A stretch of 64,000 nt of DNA from Cryptomeria japonica (lineage: Eukaryota > Streptophyta > Pinopsida > Cupressales > Cupressaceae). Below are positions 24,069 to 35,986 of the stretch, one piece after another. Location of the stretch: the NCBI RefSeq assembly GCF_030272615.1, contig NC_081414.1, positions 5,333,501-5,397,500 of the forward strand, read 5' to 3'. A program made the position numbers and the translations under genes. Position 1 is the stretch's first letter. Every line of letters starts with the position of its first letter. The notes under the pieces are model-generated. The model was not told the DNA's origin, did not search any database, and saw only the letters and a program-made list of their open reading frames with translations.

Positions 24069-25697
24069 TTATAGTGTAATTATACGCAGCTTGCGTATAA
24101 TCTGTGGTATCAATGCCTCGCCTGGAAGTGGAAGACCCCTTTGATCTTGTGATGTAAGTGGATTTTTGAACATCAGATGATCATTATTTGTTGTTTTTGG
24201 GTCATGTCCTTCAATTTCAATTTCTCCTCGATCAATAAGATCCTGAATGAGATCTTTCAATCGGTGACAATTACTTGTCTTGTGCCCTCTTCCTTGATGG
24301 AAATTGCAGTGTTCAGTATCTCGCCACCATGCAGGTTTGACCTGAGGTTCATCGTTTGATGTTTTAGGGAGAGTGACCAAATTTTGAGAAATGAGTTGTC
24401 GCAATACTGTTTCAATGGGTTGCCCTAAGGGAGTGTATGTGTGTTTTTGTTTTAGCTGATGAGGTCTTGGTTCATCGTGAGATGTGATGCGACCTTGATT
24501 GGAAGGAACATTTGTGTTATTCTGAGGTGGAGGATTTTGTCCTGCAAACCGAACCACAGGTTGTTCACTTTTTATAGTCCTGGCATCCACAACCCCATCG
24601 TTGACGATATTCTTGTTTTTGTTCTAGAAGATGGGTTTATCACTATTGAAGCGTGGGCGAGGACTATCCTTTGGTTCATTATAGATTTTGATGAGTCCTT
24701 TCTTGATGAGTGCCCGTTCACACTTCAAACCCTTGGTGATCATATCATTAAAAGAGTCTATGTCTTTGACATCTAGGTGAAATTCCATTTCTTCGTTTAA
24801 GTGGGAAATGAATATTTCCACTAGTTCTCATTCAGGTAACTGAAGAGAACGTCTGCTAGACATTTGGCGCCATCGTTACAGGAATACTAAGAATAGTTCA
24901 CCTGGTTTTTGTTTGGTGTTGTACAGATCAGCCATGGTGATGTCGCATTCAATGTTATGAGAGTAATGAGCTAGAAACTTCTAGATGAGTTCCTCAAATG
25001 TTCTAATGCCACCTGGTAGTCGGGAAAACCATGATGTGGTTGTTCCTCCCAAGCTTTGGGGAAAAAGGCGCATTAGGTATGTGTCTTCATATGCTACTTC
25101 GAGACAAGCGGAATGAAATTCTCAGACATGATCATGGGGATCCCCCTTTCCTCTATATTTTTCAAATTTGGGTGTTTCGAATCCTCGTGGAAATGGTGGC
25201 ATGTAAATATTCCTATCAAAAGGATAGGGACAAATGTCATTGAGTGAGAATTGGTTAGTCTTGACACCACTATGAAGTTGTTGGGCGAGATTCTCGACTT
25301 GTTGCCGCAACATCTCCATTTCATTTAGAGGAGGAGGTGGTGGGTTACCTCGAGGAATGTTATATCTAATGGGATCTCTTCCTCTGTCCTCTTCATGGCA
25401 ACTTTGTCATTCTGATGCTTGTCTTAATTGGGCCAGATCAAAGTCAAAGGGGAGTTTTGCTCCTTCTTGAGCGAACTTTAAAAAGTGAGCATCCGCATTG
25501 CTCCTGAGTATTTCGTCAAAAAGTGTATTAAAGAGAGAGTTATGTTGGGCCCTTTCTATTGTTGTAGGAGTGGGAGTACTTGGGTTTTCGTCATTTGCAT
25601 TTCCTCCAAGTGCTTCTTGAAATTCATTGAGATTTTCCTCTTCTTCTTCTTCCATTTCTATTTCTCATTGCCTTGACTGTGATCGGGTTTGAGCCAT
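24069..25697 (-). pseudogene. G1 gag
   Basis: The likely start is ATG at 25697 (MAQTRSQSRQ), followed after ten codons by a TGA and then the acidic EEEEEENLNE stretch. The capsid region includes PPFPRGFETPKFEKYRGKGD, LFPQSLGGTTTSWFSRL and FLAHYSHNIECD. The nucleocapsid shows CNFHQGRGHKTSNCHRLKD, the single variant knuckle typical of TAT/Ogre gag, with DLIDRGEI after it. Several stops split the gene into frames at 25407-25655, 25122-25319, 24624-24821 and 24069-24590. Confidence 0.85.
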
Positions 25698-28340
25698 TTT
25701 GTTTATGAGTCTTTGTTGAAGTTGTGTGAAAATGATGATGAGATTTTGATGAAATGAGAGATTGATGATTGGTGAATTGTGTTGCATGTGGATCTCTAGC
25801 ACTTTTAAGGTAGATGTAACCAAAATTCCTTCTTTGAATTGCTTGTTTGTTTTGATAAGGTTGGATGTGATAAGGTGTAGAGAAATCTGAGATGTGTTAC
25901 AGATTTAACTACCTAGTAATGAGAGGATTCACTCATGAACTAGTTATAACCTGCGTAGATGTGTCTCTTAGGATGAGCTTATCCTAGATGTAGAAACAAT
26001 CTAAAAAGTGATGCGAAGCGTTTGATTCAAGCAATATCTAAAAAGAGAACTTGGGACGAGAACCTCTTAATGTTTTGAGAGTTGGAACGGATTGATGATG
26101 AAATGATGATGTATGAAAAAGATGATGGATGAAAATGTTTTTAACTTCAATAAAAACTTTGTGTCACAAATGGGACAAACTCTACCTCTTCTCTTTCGGG
26201 TGTTGGTAGTATTTCTCGAGCTGTGTTGTAGGTGATACAGACATTTGGGAAAAGTTGGGATTAATCTTACCTCCTTGGTTTTTGTGATAACTCAAAGCTC
26301 TATATTGCATAAAAGCTCTATGGTTCAATGATTCTGAATCAAATTCGTTTGTTTTGCCTTGAAGGTAGAGATGCATGTGACGCAGAAAAACTCTATGGGA
26401 GACAAAGATTTGTCTATTGATATAGAAGAATTTCCTCCTTTTGATCAAAGCCTTTTAGCTTAATGGTCTTCTTTTCAAGTTGATATTCTGATGACACTTC
26501 TTCTTTCGCAAGATGTGAAGAATGGTCATAAAATTTGACTCTTTGTTGTTTGTACCTTGTTTTTGATGTTTTTGGTTGTTTTGACAGATGTTTGGTTGGA
26601 TGAATACTTTGTTTTTGGGAAGTGATTTTCTGATTTTTCTTTGACAAGAAAACAAAGCAAGCACACAAACACAAGAATGTTACCCAATCCTTGGACTTTT
26701 ATATAACCCTTCCTTTAGATGTATTTTAAGGTGTATTTCCAAAGCCTGAAGTCGGCTCAATTTGCACTTGGTCTTGACTAAAATGAACACACTTCAAACA
26801 CTTTTTATCCCTAAGGTCAAATGGCCAGTTGTGATAAATTTAGCCCACATCTTGATATTTCTTCGACTTTGGTACTACATACCTTATGAATCCCGCCTTG
26901 GCAGGTAAGGATGTGATATACTAAGTCTTGCATGAGCATAACAAATAGATGATCCCTATGATGGGGGAGTCACCACTTTTATCAAGCCACAAGTGACTTT
27001 TCAAAAAGCTATGTTTCTACTCAAGGAAATATGTATGGTGAGTATCTTGGGAGCAAAACCATCTATGCTCTTGCACTAAATTATATCACAAATATCCTCA
27101 ATCAATAGAATGGGTGGGCTACTACTTAAAGGTGTTTAGTCATGTTCAATGTTTTTGGACATAAGTTCATTCTACAGTGACTCACTTAAGAGCCTTGTAA
27201 CTAGTGGTGGGGCCCATATGTCCTTTTCGCCAGTTACACTATAGGAACAACTATACCCAAGGTTACAGCTTTCGCTCTCACCTGATTTCTATAGCGGCTC
27301 GAAGGATTTACCGCGCGAGGTCGTTCCCAAGAGTGATGTGTCTCTTGGCAGGCCTCTCTTAAAAAGATAAAATTTTTGAGTGTTACTAACACTTTTCTCT
27401 TGCACCTAGGACCACGAAAGCCAAGGGAGAGGATAGTGTGTGTTAGAAGTGGGACCACTCGACTGACTTTTTGCACAAGTGTGCCAAACACAAAATTCAC
27501 TCGTTCCTTTTAACTTGTCATTGCAATGATTTTCTATCTATTTGGAGATGTTGCTCCAACAATCATGGTGTTCTTTTTAATTTTCAAAGGCAATTGTTTA
27601 AGTAAACTAGAATTTGAAAATTCTGGTTAACTTAATGAAAAACACGTTTGCATGAAGTAAAATTGTTGTAAAAATGAGACAAGTTGATTGTGAATTTTAT
27701 TTGCACCAAAAATGGAAGTGTGGATTGTGAGTTTTAGCTTGATGCAAGAAATAAAATTTGCCTTGTTGATTTAAAGCCACAAAAGAATTTGTTCCTAACT
27801 TTGCAAAAAAATAAATTTGCGTGTTTGTTTTTGTGATTCTTTTTAACTTTGAACAAATGTGATTCTTTTTAGAGCTCTAAATGAAAGATGTGGTTCTTTT
27901 TAAAACTCCAAATGAATGTGTAGTTGATTTTAACCCAAAACGAAAATGAATTTATTTTATCCTAACTTGAAAGACGAAGTTAGAAATATGAACAAATTTA
28001 TTTCCTAAGCTAAAATTTCTAAAAAATCCTATTGTAGGGGTTAGTTAAAACCTGCACAAAAGATAATTAGTTAGAAAAATCCGCATGTTTTGATGGGCTT
28101 CTACAAGCCTAAAATTTTTGGTTTTCGGTTACAAGGAATTTTCTTACAACTCTCTATTACAATAGCTCTACTTTGTGTGAAAACAAAAGTGCTATTTAAC
28201 ACGAAAGAGCAACAATATAGATAATACCGCTAAAGTATCAATTTGCGAAGGTGCTAAATTGAGAATAAAAACGCAAGAGAATGACCTGTGTGTCAATTAA
28301 AACATTCAAAAGTTAGTAGTCTTCAAAATGATTGCTCTTT
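25698..28340 (-). other. G1 long 5' leader
   Basis: About 2.6 kb lies between the primer-binding site and gag. Only short frames occur (e.g. 26182-26448 and 27234-27500), none with a recognisable domain. TAT/Ogre elements sometimes carry an extra ORF here; none can be supported in this copy. Confidence 0.6.
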
Positions 28341-28360
28341 GATTCACATCGGGTTCACCA
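28341..28360 (-). promoter_or_regulatory. G1 primer-binding site
   Basis: Two bases inside the 5' LTR the minus strand reads TGGTGAACCCGATGTGAATC. It begins with TGG, the complement of a tRNA 3'-CCA end. The donor tRNA was not identified. Confidence 0.6.
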
Positions 28361-28362
28361 AA

Positions 28363-30150
28363 TGATGCTTTGCAAAAATGATTAGAAAATCTGTTTGATG
28401 GCAACACACACAAGAGCACAAGAAACAAACGTTAGTGTTAGCAACAAAAGATTATCCTAAACAGGCATATCAAGAGAGATATTAAGCATGAAATAGAAAG
28501 CATATAAACATAGAATAAAATAGCTAATCAAGATGCTCATAGTTGCTCCTCCCTTGTTCCTCTCCTCTCCAAGTCCCAAATGAGTGTAGCTCTCAGCTTT
28601 TAGCACTAGCCCTGGATGCCATATGGAGATTCAAGATAGTTGAATATGATAAGCAAATGCTATGCAAGTGTAGATAGTGATGCTATGAGAAAGCTCTATG
28701 CTAATGCCAGTATAACAACAATACTCTAAATGCTTCCTTTTTGCTTGAGGGGAAGGGTTCTATTTATAGAAGAAATGGGGAAATGAAGGGTTAAGATTGA
28801 GCAATCTTAACAAGGGTTAGGATTGAAAGATATTCAATCCATGTGAGACTTTCAACCCAATCCCATGTTGACAAGTGTCACCATGAGGAGGCTTGAGAGG
28901 AGAGATAAGGAGCATTAAATGCTTGAGGGGACATGATGGTTACCCTAGTCAAAGAAATAAATGCTTTGAAGGGACACATGGGTTACATGAGGGTTAAGTT
29001 AGGGGTCAAAGTCCTTAACCATGGGTGCAAGTGGAATTAACCATTAATGGTCATGTAAGAGCCATAAGTGGTTTGGAAGACTTTAGAGGTTAATTTGTTG
29101 AACACACAAATCATTAATTGCTTTTCAAAGACTTTGAGGGCTTTGAGAAGTGACTCCAATTTGCTTAAGAATGTGACAATATTTAGGGGATGGATTAGGT
29201 TAATTAGGAAAGGTTTAGAAGAATCTAGAAGGGGTTTAGGCATGCAAGTGGATTTTGTAGAAAAATGCAAGTGGGAGGAATTTTGGTATTTTCAATTAAA
29301 ATAAAATCATTTATTTCAATTAAATGGTGTAATTTGCATTTGGATAAATATTCAAATAATATTAATTTATTTAAATGAGATAAATGAAGATAAAGCATTA
29401 AAATGCTTGAAGACTTTGAGGGAAACCATTAAAGGCTTGAAGACTTTAAGGGAAGCAATTAAAGTCTTAAGAAGACTTTAAGGGAAGCCATCAAGTTTGA
29501 AGACTTCAAGGGAAACCATTAAAGGCTTAAGAAGACTATAGAAGGAAGCCATCAAGTTTGAAGACTTTAAAGCCATTAAGTTTTGAAGACTTTAATGGAA
29601 ACCATTAAAGGTTTGAGAAGACCCTAGAAGGAAGTCATTAAGTTTGAAGACTTTAAGGGAAACCATTAAAGGTTTCAAGTGGGTGAAGATAAATAGGATT
29701 TTAAATAAATAATTTATTTAAAATAGTTGTGCAACTTGCATTTGTAGGGGTGGAGGATAAAGGTGATTTAAATAAATGATTTATTTAAAATAGTTGTGCA
29801 ACTTGCATTTGTAGGAAAATACAAGTGGGTGGAGGATAAAGGTGATTTAAATAAATGTTAATTTATTTAAATGTGAGAGGTGAGATTTTGGGGGATTTAA
29901 ATAAATATTAATTTATTTAAATGTGAGAGAATATTTAATTAAATAAATATGATTTATTTATTTAATTAATGGCCTGAATTTGGTTAAGTGAATTAAATCA
30001 AATAAATTGAATAATTTATTTAATTAATAGGAGAAGAGGGTTAGGATGAATTAATTAAATATTAATTTAATTAATTATTAATTGATGGTTAAATAATCAA
30101 ATAAATACTAAATATTCATTTAATTAAGTGGACAGATTTATGTGATTACA
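28363..30150 (-). repeat. G1 5' LTR
   Basis: This LTR is 1788 bp with the same ends as the 3' LTR. By eye it differs from the 3' LTR at about two dozen positions, apart from lacking one 79-bp unit. It is followed outward by the TGTTC target duplication and the C1 gag N-terminus. Confidence 0.92.
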
Positions 30151-30213
30151 TGTTCCTTCAAGCCTAGGATTGTCCTTTCGATAAGCAATTGAAGTAGAAT
30201 GATTATTCACCAT
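30151..30213 (-). pseudogene. C1 gag N-terminus, cut off by G1
   Basis: The ATG at 30213 starts MVNNHSTSIAYRKDNPRLEG. It runs in frame through the target duplication into the capsid at 14649. This gives the true gag start of C1 and shows the G1 insertion caused no other damage at the junction. Confidence 0.8.
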
Positions 30214-30256
30214 AGGATCTTCCTCAAGTGGTTAAGATTCTGCAGAGAGGACCAAT

Positions 30257-30268
30257 CTCTGATGCCAA
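30257..30268 (-). promoter_or_regulatory. C1 primer-binding site
   Basis: TGGCATCAGAGA on the minus strand lies one base inside the 5' LTR. It matches 10 of 12 bases of the usual initiator-methionine tRNA complement used by copia elements. Confidence 0.75.
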
Positions 30269-30269
30269 C

Positions 30270-31499
30270 TGTTAGGATAACTGGTGAACAACTGAGAGGG
30301 GGGCTGAATCAATTGTCAATAGATTATGAAACTTTAAGCACACAAAACCTTTTACCGGATTGCATAAACCAAGTACTTGAATAACAGATATAACAATTAA
30401 GCACAAACATAAATCATAAACCATATACCATACATCCACAACACATAACACCATGATTTGTATGTGGAAAACCCGGTAAAGGGAAGAACCACGATGGGAA
30501 GCCTACCCATAGTCAAATGATACTTTTTTAGTAAGTATGTGATTACAATAAGGGGGCTTGCATATGCAAGACGACACACTACCTAGATCGCACTGCTCAA
30601 AACAAATGAGCCTCACTGACTACAAAATATCTCTAGACTACAATTCGCAAATAAGAATGAACTGGAAGAATAACATCTCCTATGCTTGAGTACAGTTCTC
30701 ATTAAGCTCAATACCGAAGGTCTTAAACCTCTTATACAAACCCAATTCGATCACCTATGATCGACTAAAACCTATGCATATGATTACAAATTTATTCGCA
30801 TATATAATCTCATAACCCATGACCATCCTATGATCTACAAAGAGATCTTACACCATATATATACAAAAATGGGACCTAAACAATTAGGTTGACCACCTAA
30901 AAGATAATAAAATAAATCAATTACATAAACCTGCAAACCAACGATAACCCAAGTCGGCCTGAGACCGAAATAACATTATCCAATCAATAAATCCAACTGG
31001 TAATGCATTGGGATCATCCACCAACACATTACACAAATTGGTCCATAACCTAACAGAATAGCACCAAACCTAAAATAGGTCACCATAAGCCAAATGCGAC
31101 ACCACCAATCAACTAGAACATGAACATGATAACCATCAGCATCTTGAAAACCTTCTAGAATATGCACGGACACCACTTAACAAATCCATCAAAAGATCTT
31201 CAATAAAGCCCTGTCGGTAAAACCCTTACCGGTAACCAAAAGGCTTACTAGAAAAAATGATAGCTTTTGGACCATCAAATCTCGTACCAATTGAATGAGA
31301 TACACATCTGAATAACATGAATGACTGAACCAAACCAATTCCACCAATCGGAACATACCAAAGAATACCGGAGATGATCTCCATATCAACATCAAGGTCC
31401 AACCACTCTACCGGAATTGGTAGACAACCAAGAAGCAAGTGTTGACATCAATGACAAACATCAATGCAACACATAATCAATTCATCCAAAATGCCAACA
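30270..31499 (-). repeat. C1 5' LTR
   Basis: This LTR is 1230 bp. On the minus strand it starts TGTTGGCATTTTGGATG at 31499 and ends ATCCTAACA at 30270. The shared copia LTR box lies at about 30447-30510. Confidence 0.85.
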
Positions 31500-32165
31500 C
31501 AGTGTACAAGAGGATTACATCAAATATGTCATCAACGACAAAAAACAAAGAGTTGTGGCAATTTGTTTTAGTGTGTTACAACATAGCTCATGCAAGATCA
31601 TACAACATGATGATGCAAATATGGAAACATGGAGATGACACCACCAAAAAATCCTTATAGAATACTGCAGATGAAGATGCCTCTTATTAGAATGACACAA
31701 AGAGATATGAAGGAGCAAACTGACCCCTCCCATGGTTGGCAGTTGGAGAATGTTGCAAATAGGTATGATAGGTGGACAAGAAAAAAATGTTCTCAATTTT
31801 GATTATTACAAGACATTTTGTTTTTAGAAGATTTAAAAAAATCTTAATTAAAACATTTTTAAAAAATCCCCAAAAAACTTTATTAAAAAAGACATGAAAA
31901 ATACTTTATTAACAATAAACAAAAAATTGAATTCTTTTTTTTTTTTTTTAATTTCGATAATTTTTTTTATTAAAATATTAATAAAGAAAAAATACACTTT
32001 TAAATTTTTTTTATATAAAAAATTTATTAATAACTTATTAATAATTTTTTTAAAACTTTTTTAGAAAAAAAACTTTAATAAAAAAAGTTATTAAAGAAAA
32101 ACAAGTTTATTAAAAGTTTTATTAAAAAAAGGAAGTTTTTAATTAAAAAAACATATTTAAAAAAA
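31500..32165. other. Low-complexity flank between C1 and the resumed G2 gag
   Basis: No gene. From about 31800 to 32160 the sequence is almost only A and T, with homopolymer runs (e.g. about 31937-31950). It separates the copia C1 insertion from the point at which the G2 gag becomes readable again. Confidence 0.5.
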
Positions 32166-33000
32166 GAAGAAGAGATATATGGTGACCAATTCGACCCTAG
32201 CTTTGCTTTAAATGAATTCAAAAGTATTCAAAAGGGTAGCAATGAATGAGTGACATGTTTCAATGGAAGGTTTCTCAAGGTTTTTAGTAGAATCCCACAT
32301 CATCTAGAACCATTAGATCCTATATGTTATAATTTCTATATTAATGCATAGGACCCCAAAAGTAGAAATGAATTGAGAAATAGGAACCTCCTTGACTTGA
32401 GAGAAGCTTTCAAGTCTACTTTAAATATTGAGAATAATAGGAAGGCTTCTGGTATAATTGGAAAGAGGGAAGGAGTTAAGATTTTGCAGAATCTTAAGCA
32501 CTCTCAAGTAAGAAAATAAAATGATGATGACAAACGTGGCAAGCTCATAAAATAATTGACGGGTTTGGACCATAACATTGCAAATAATGAAAAAGGGGTC
32601 ACCCAAGAAAGGACTAACCCTCATAGGTATGTGAGGCAAACCTTGCATAGTATGCCTTATAATACTAAGTGGGAGGATGGTAGGCCCTTGTCAAGTAATT
32701 CAAGGGAATTAAAAAACAAAGAAACTCTTGACCCATTGAAACACTAAAATGTTCACTATACTGATGACACTCCTTCATGTCTTTCTTGTCAGTTGCTACA
32801 TTCTCTAGACAAATGTTTTATAGCTCAATCATTGCAAGGAATTGATGTGTTGGAAGAAGATACAAGTGATGAATATGTCCAAGATGATCATACCATAAAT
32901 ATGTTATCCTTTGTGCATTATGGCAAGAGTAAAGATGCAACCTTTGAGGAGGAAGGGGATGAAACTGATGCAAAGGCATATAAATGATGCTTATCATCAA
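32166..33000 (+). pseudogene. G2 gag, C-terminal part
   Basis: YGDQFDPSFALNEFKSIQKG is followed by VTCFNGRFLKVFSRIP, the second half of a plant gypsy capsid, directly continuing the gag broken off near 6630. An acidic stretch follows (32793-32987). Stops occur at Gln and Trp positions and no zinc knuckle is readable. Confidence 0.7.
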
Positions 33001-33234
33001 TAAATTTTCTTTGATGATGATGACTTAGTTGAGGTTGATCAATGAGTTTCTTCCCTTTTTAATGAGGATACAAGTATAGGACTCATAAGACTTACAAATG
33101 ATGAGATTAGATCTCTCACAGTTGCTTCAATTCAAAATGCAAGAAGTAATTACAATCGTAGAAAGAGGATGACAGGTGGAGAATAAGGAAAACAAGGAAG
33201 CCTATTTATCAAAATAACACATCAACCTGAGCAG

Positions 33235-33900
33235 ATGATCCAAAATGCTAAAACCATCGAGGCTCAAAATCAAAAGGTTCAATTCAACATTTCGAACACC
33301 TCCAAAAAGGAGGGCAAACCGCATAAGGTGAATCCTACCTCAGATGTTGTTACCCCACTAATTTCTAAAGAAAAGGAAAAGCTTGCAAAATCAAAGGCAG
33401 GTAAGTCTTCTTCATTCTCTACTATGATAAATGTACCAAAATTTGATATGGCTCAAGCATTGAATCAAGTAAAAATTTTAGTACCCTTTCTTGAATTAAT
33501 GAAAGTGCAAGATCATAGAAATATTGATTTGTTATTGATAGCCAGTACCCTAAGATCATCTAATAAGGTTGACAATGATAATGGGGGAAATATATCTATA
33601 CATAAAGTAATTCAAACTCATGAAACCGAAGATGCATACATGAGGACTTCTGAGATTTACCTAGGGACATTGGTTGATAGATCTCCTTCTAAAGTAGACC
33701 CTTTTTTATATCACACTTCTCATTAGTAATAAGTTACTGAGGATTCGATTCAGGGGCGACAATTAACATAATGTCTCTGGGTATAATGAAACAATTGAGG
33801 TTGTGGGTTGGGATTGCCTATAAGAAGTTTTATGCTATGGATAATAGGGCAATCCTAATTTTTGGGATTATCAAGGACCTATGATTAATATTTTTAGCAC
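33235..33900 (+). pseudogene. G2 aspartic protease region
   Basis: A lysine-rich open frame (33235-33726, 163 codons) leads into SKVDPFLYHTSH and, after two stops, into DSGATINIMS at about 33747. The latter is an intact retropepsin active-site loop. IMKQLRLWVG and a FGIIKDL-type flap follow. The order gag-PR-RT on the plus strand fits a Ty3/gypsy element. Confidence 0.7.
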
Positions 33901-34293
33901 ATCCTAGGTAAGATCAAAGTACTCTTGAAAAGACAAGAGGTTAAAACAATGTAGGAATGTTTTATGAGATACACTTGAATTTTTTGATGCATTTTCCATT
34001 GAATGGGTGGAAGGGAGTAAGAACATAATGGTAAACTTCTTGCTAATGTTGCCTTAAAATAATTTGATATGACACTTGAGGTAAAAATAAAGACTAGACC
34101 ATCCGTACTTGACAATGTGACAATCTGGCAGGTCTTTCAAGATGATGTTGATTTATTAAACTTTTAATAGTTTATGGATGGTTATAAATCCCAATAAATT
34201 GACTGTGACTCATTGCTTCAAGTTGTGAATGACAAACAAACTGTTTTTGGCAATGAGGTCCTTTAGTTAAAGACAAATAAAATTCCTAAGGGA

Positions 34294-35440
34294 TTGGTTG
34301 CACGAGAAAGAATATTTGATGGAAATGATAGAAACATCATGAAAAGTGCATCACCTATCGATGAAAATTTGGGAGAGGTCAATTTACGTATTGGTATATC
34401 CCCAAGGAAAAAATTTTATGGAAAAAGGTTGAGTATTGATATTAGGTCCAAACTTGTGGCCCTATTAAGAAAATATATGAACATTTTTGTTTGGTCCTAT
34501 GATGATTTGAAGGCTTATAGGGAGCACCTCTTTCAACATTAAATCCCTTTGAAACCAAATGCCAGACCCTTTAAGTAAAACCAAAGGCCAATTAACCACA
34601 CTTTAGCGGCTAAAATGCACGATGAATTAACAAAGCTCAAAGATGGGGGAATTATAAAACCTATAAGACACTCAACTTGGGTGTCTAATTTGGTCCTAGT
34701 TAGAAAGAAGAATGGGGATATTATAGTGTGTCAATTTTAGAAAATTGAATATTTCTTCCTTAAAGGACAATTATTCCTTACCTAACATGGAGGCTATGTT
34801 GAAAAAGGTACTTGCTGTGAGTTATTATTCATGATGGATGGATTTTTCAGGATATAACCAAGTTACTTGGTTAAAGAATCAGAACAATACAAGACAATGT
34901 TTACCACACCTTAGGGAACTTATGTATATGTCAGAATGCCTTTTGGACTGACAAATGCAGAAGCAACTATTTAGATAGCCATGGATGTGGCATTTGCAGG
35001 CTTGATCAATATCATCATGGTTGTATATTAGAATGATTTGATTGCTTATCCCAAAAGGGCATAGGATCATTATCTTCATTTACAAAGAATTTTTGACAGA
35101 GCCTTGCAATTTGGTATTTCCTTTAACCCAAAGAAGTGTGATTTTGGGGTAGTAGAAGAAACGATATTGGGACACATTGTATCTAATGAAGGAGTAAGGA
35201 TTGATCCTGAAAGGGTGGAAGCCATCGATAGTATCCCTATTCCAAAGACAATGAAGGATATAAATCCTTCTTTGTACAAATAAACTTTGTGAGGATATTC
35301 ATTGTTAACTTTGCAGAAATAGTTAAGCCTATCTCAAAAATTCTAAAGAAGAATACATCTATATCATTGGATGACCAATAAATTCAATAATTTCAAGCCT
35401 TTAGAAGGGCTATTGATGAGGCACCCATTCTAATTTCTCC
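34294..35440 (+). pseudogene. G2 reverse transcriptase
   Basis: A leader (34294-34542) ends in VWSYDDLKAY, the usual block just before RT. RT then reads DELTKLKDGGIIKPI, WVSNLVLVRKKNGDI, MPFGLTNAEAT and FNPKKCDFGVVEE. The catalytic motif reads Tyr-stop-Asn-Asp near 35027-35038, consistent with an ancestral YQDD in which both middle codons have mutated. Many TAG stops occur at positions where Gln is expected. The gene is plainly dead but nearly complete. Confidence 0.8.
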
Positions 35441-35461
35441 CAAATTTAGTAAGCCTTTCAA

Positions 35462-35986
35462 TTGTTCTCCTTTGCCTCTAACCATACAATTGCAGTTGCA
35501 CTACTTCAAAAGAACCCACAGGGCTATGAACAACCCACTGCATTTTTTAGCAAGTCCTTGCAAGCCACACAATTAAAGTATGACTTGGTTGAGAAACATA
35601 CTTATGCACTCGTAAAGGACGTTGAGACATTCTGGCCCTACTTAGTTGGATCTCAGATCACTGCTTATGTTCCTAATGTCACAATAAAGGATATTTTTCT
35701 CCAAATTGAAGCAACAAGAAGAAGATGTAGATGGATCAATAGGATTCAAGAATTTAATATTGATATCCAAATCACTAAGATTGTGAGAGGACAATGCTTG
35801 GATAAATTGATGACAGAGACCAACTCAGATGAAGCTCAGGTTAATGATGTTCACACCATGCACAATAAGGTATGTAGTTTGGAAAATTTTCATTGGTATT
35901 CAGACATAATTTCATATTTGAACACCATGAAATGTCCTGATCATCTAACTGAATACCAAAAGAGAACTTTAAAGTTGCACTCATAG
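35462..35986 (+). pseudogene. G2 RNase H and connection
   Basis: The 174-codon frame carries FSFASNHTIAVALLQKN, FFSKSLQATQLKYDLVEKH and TYALVKDVETFWPYLVG, the gypsy RNase H order. IQEFNIDIQITKIVRGQ and then acidic sequence lead to integrase. The residue corresponding to the usual first Asp of the SD block reads as Asn. Only one RNase H is present here, unlike G1. Confidence 0.8.

Larger units (their letters stand above)
14650..30150 (-). mobile_element. Complete Ty3/gypsy retrotransposon G1 (TAT-like lineage), 15.5 kb
   Basis: LTRs at 28363-30150 (5') and 14650-16516 (3') enclose a minus-strand internal region. Both flanks carry TGTTC (14645-14649 and 30151-30155), a perfect 5-bp duplication. 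A tRNA-primer-like site follows the 5' LTR and a PPT precedes the 3' LTR. The coding order is gag, protease, G-patch-like segment, RT, RNase H, a second archaeal-type RNase H and integrase. Two RNase H domains and long non-coding leader and trailer are features of TAT/Ogre elements. The LTRs differ by about two dozen substitutions by eye plus one 79-bp unit, so insertion is fairly recent. Coding is dead: stops, missing RT N-terminus and an Asp-to-Asn change in integrase. Confidence 0.92.
8951..31499 (-). mobile_element. Complete Ty1/copia retrotransposon C1, carrying nested gypsy G1
   Basis: Two related LTRs (8951-10171 and 30270-31499) bound a minus-strand gag-pol region. They are flanked by TAGTG (8946-8950) and CAGTG (31500-31504), a near-perfect 5-bp target duplication. 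A PBS resembling the initiator-Met tRNA complement (TGGCATCAGAGA, 30257-30268) and a PPT (AAAGGGGGAGAT, 10172-10183) are in place. Removing the nested 15.5-kb G1 leaves about 7.0 kb, a normal copia length. In the first ~135 bp the LTRs differ at roughly one base in eight, so the element is old. It is coding-dead because of stops, frameshifts and lost catalytic residues. Confidence 0.88.
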
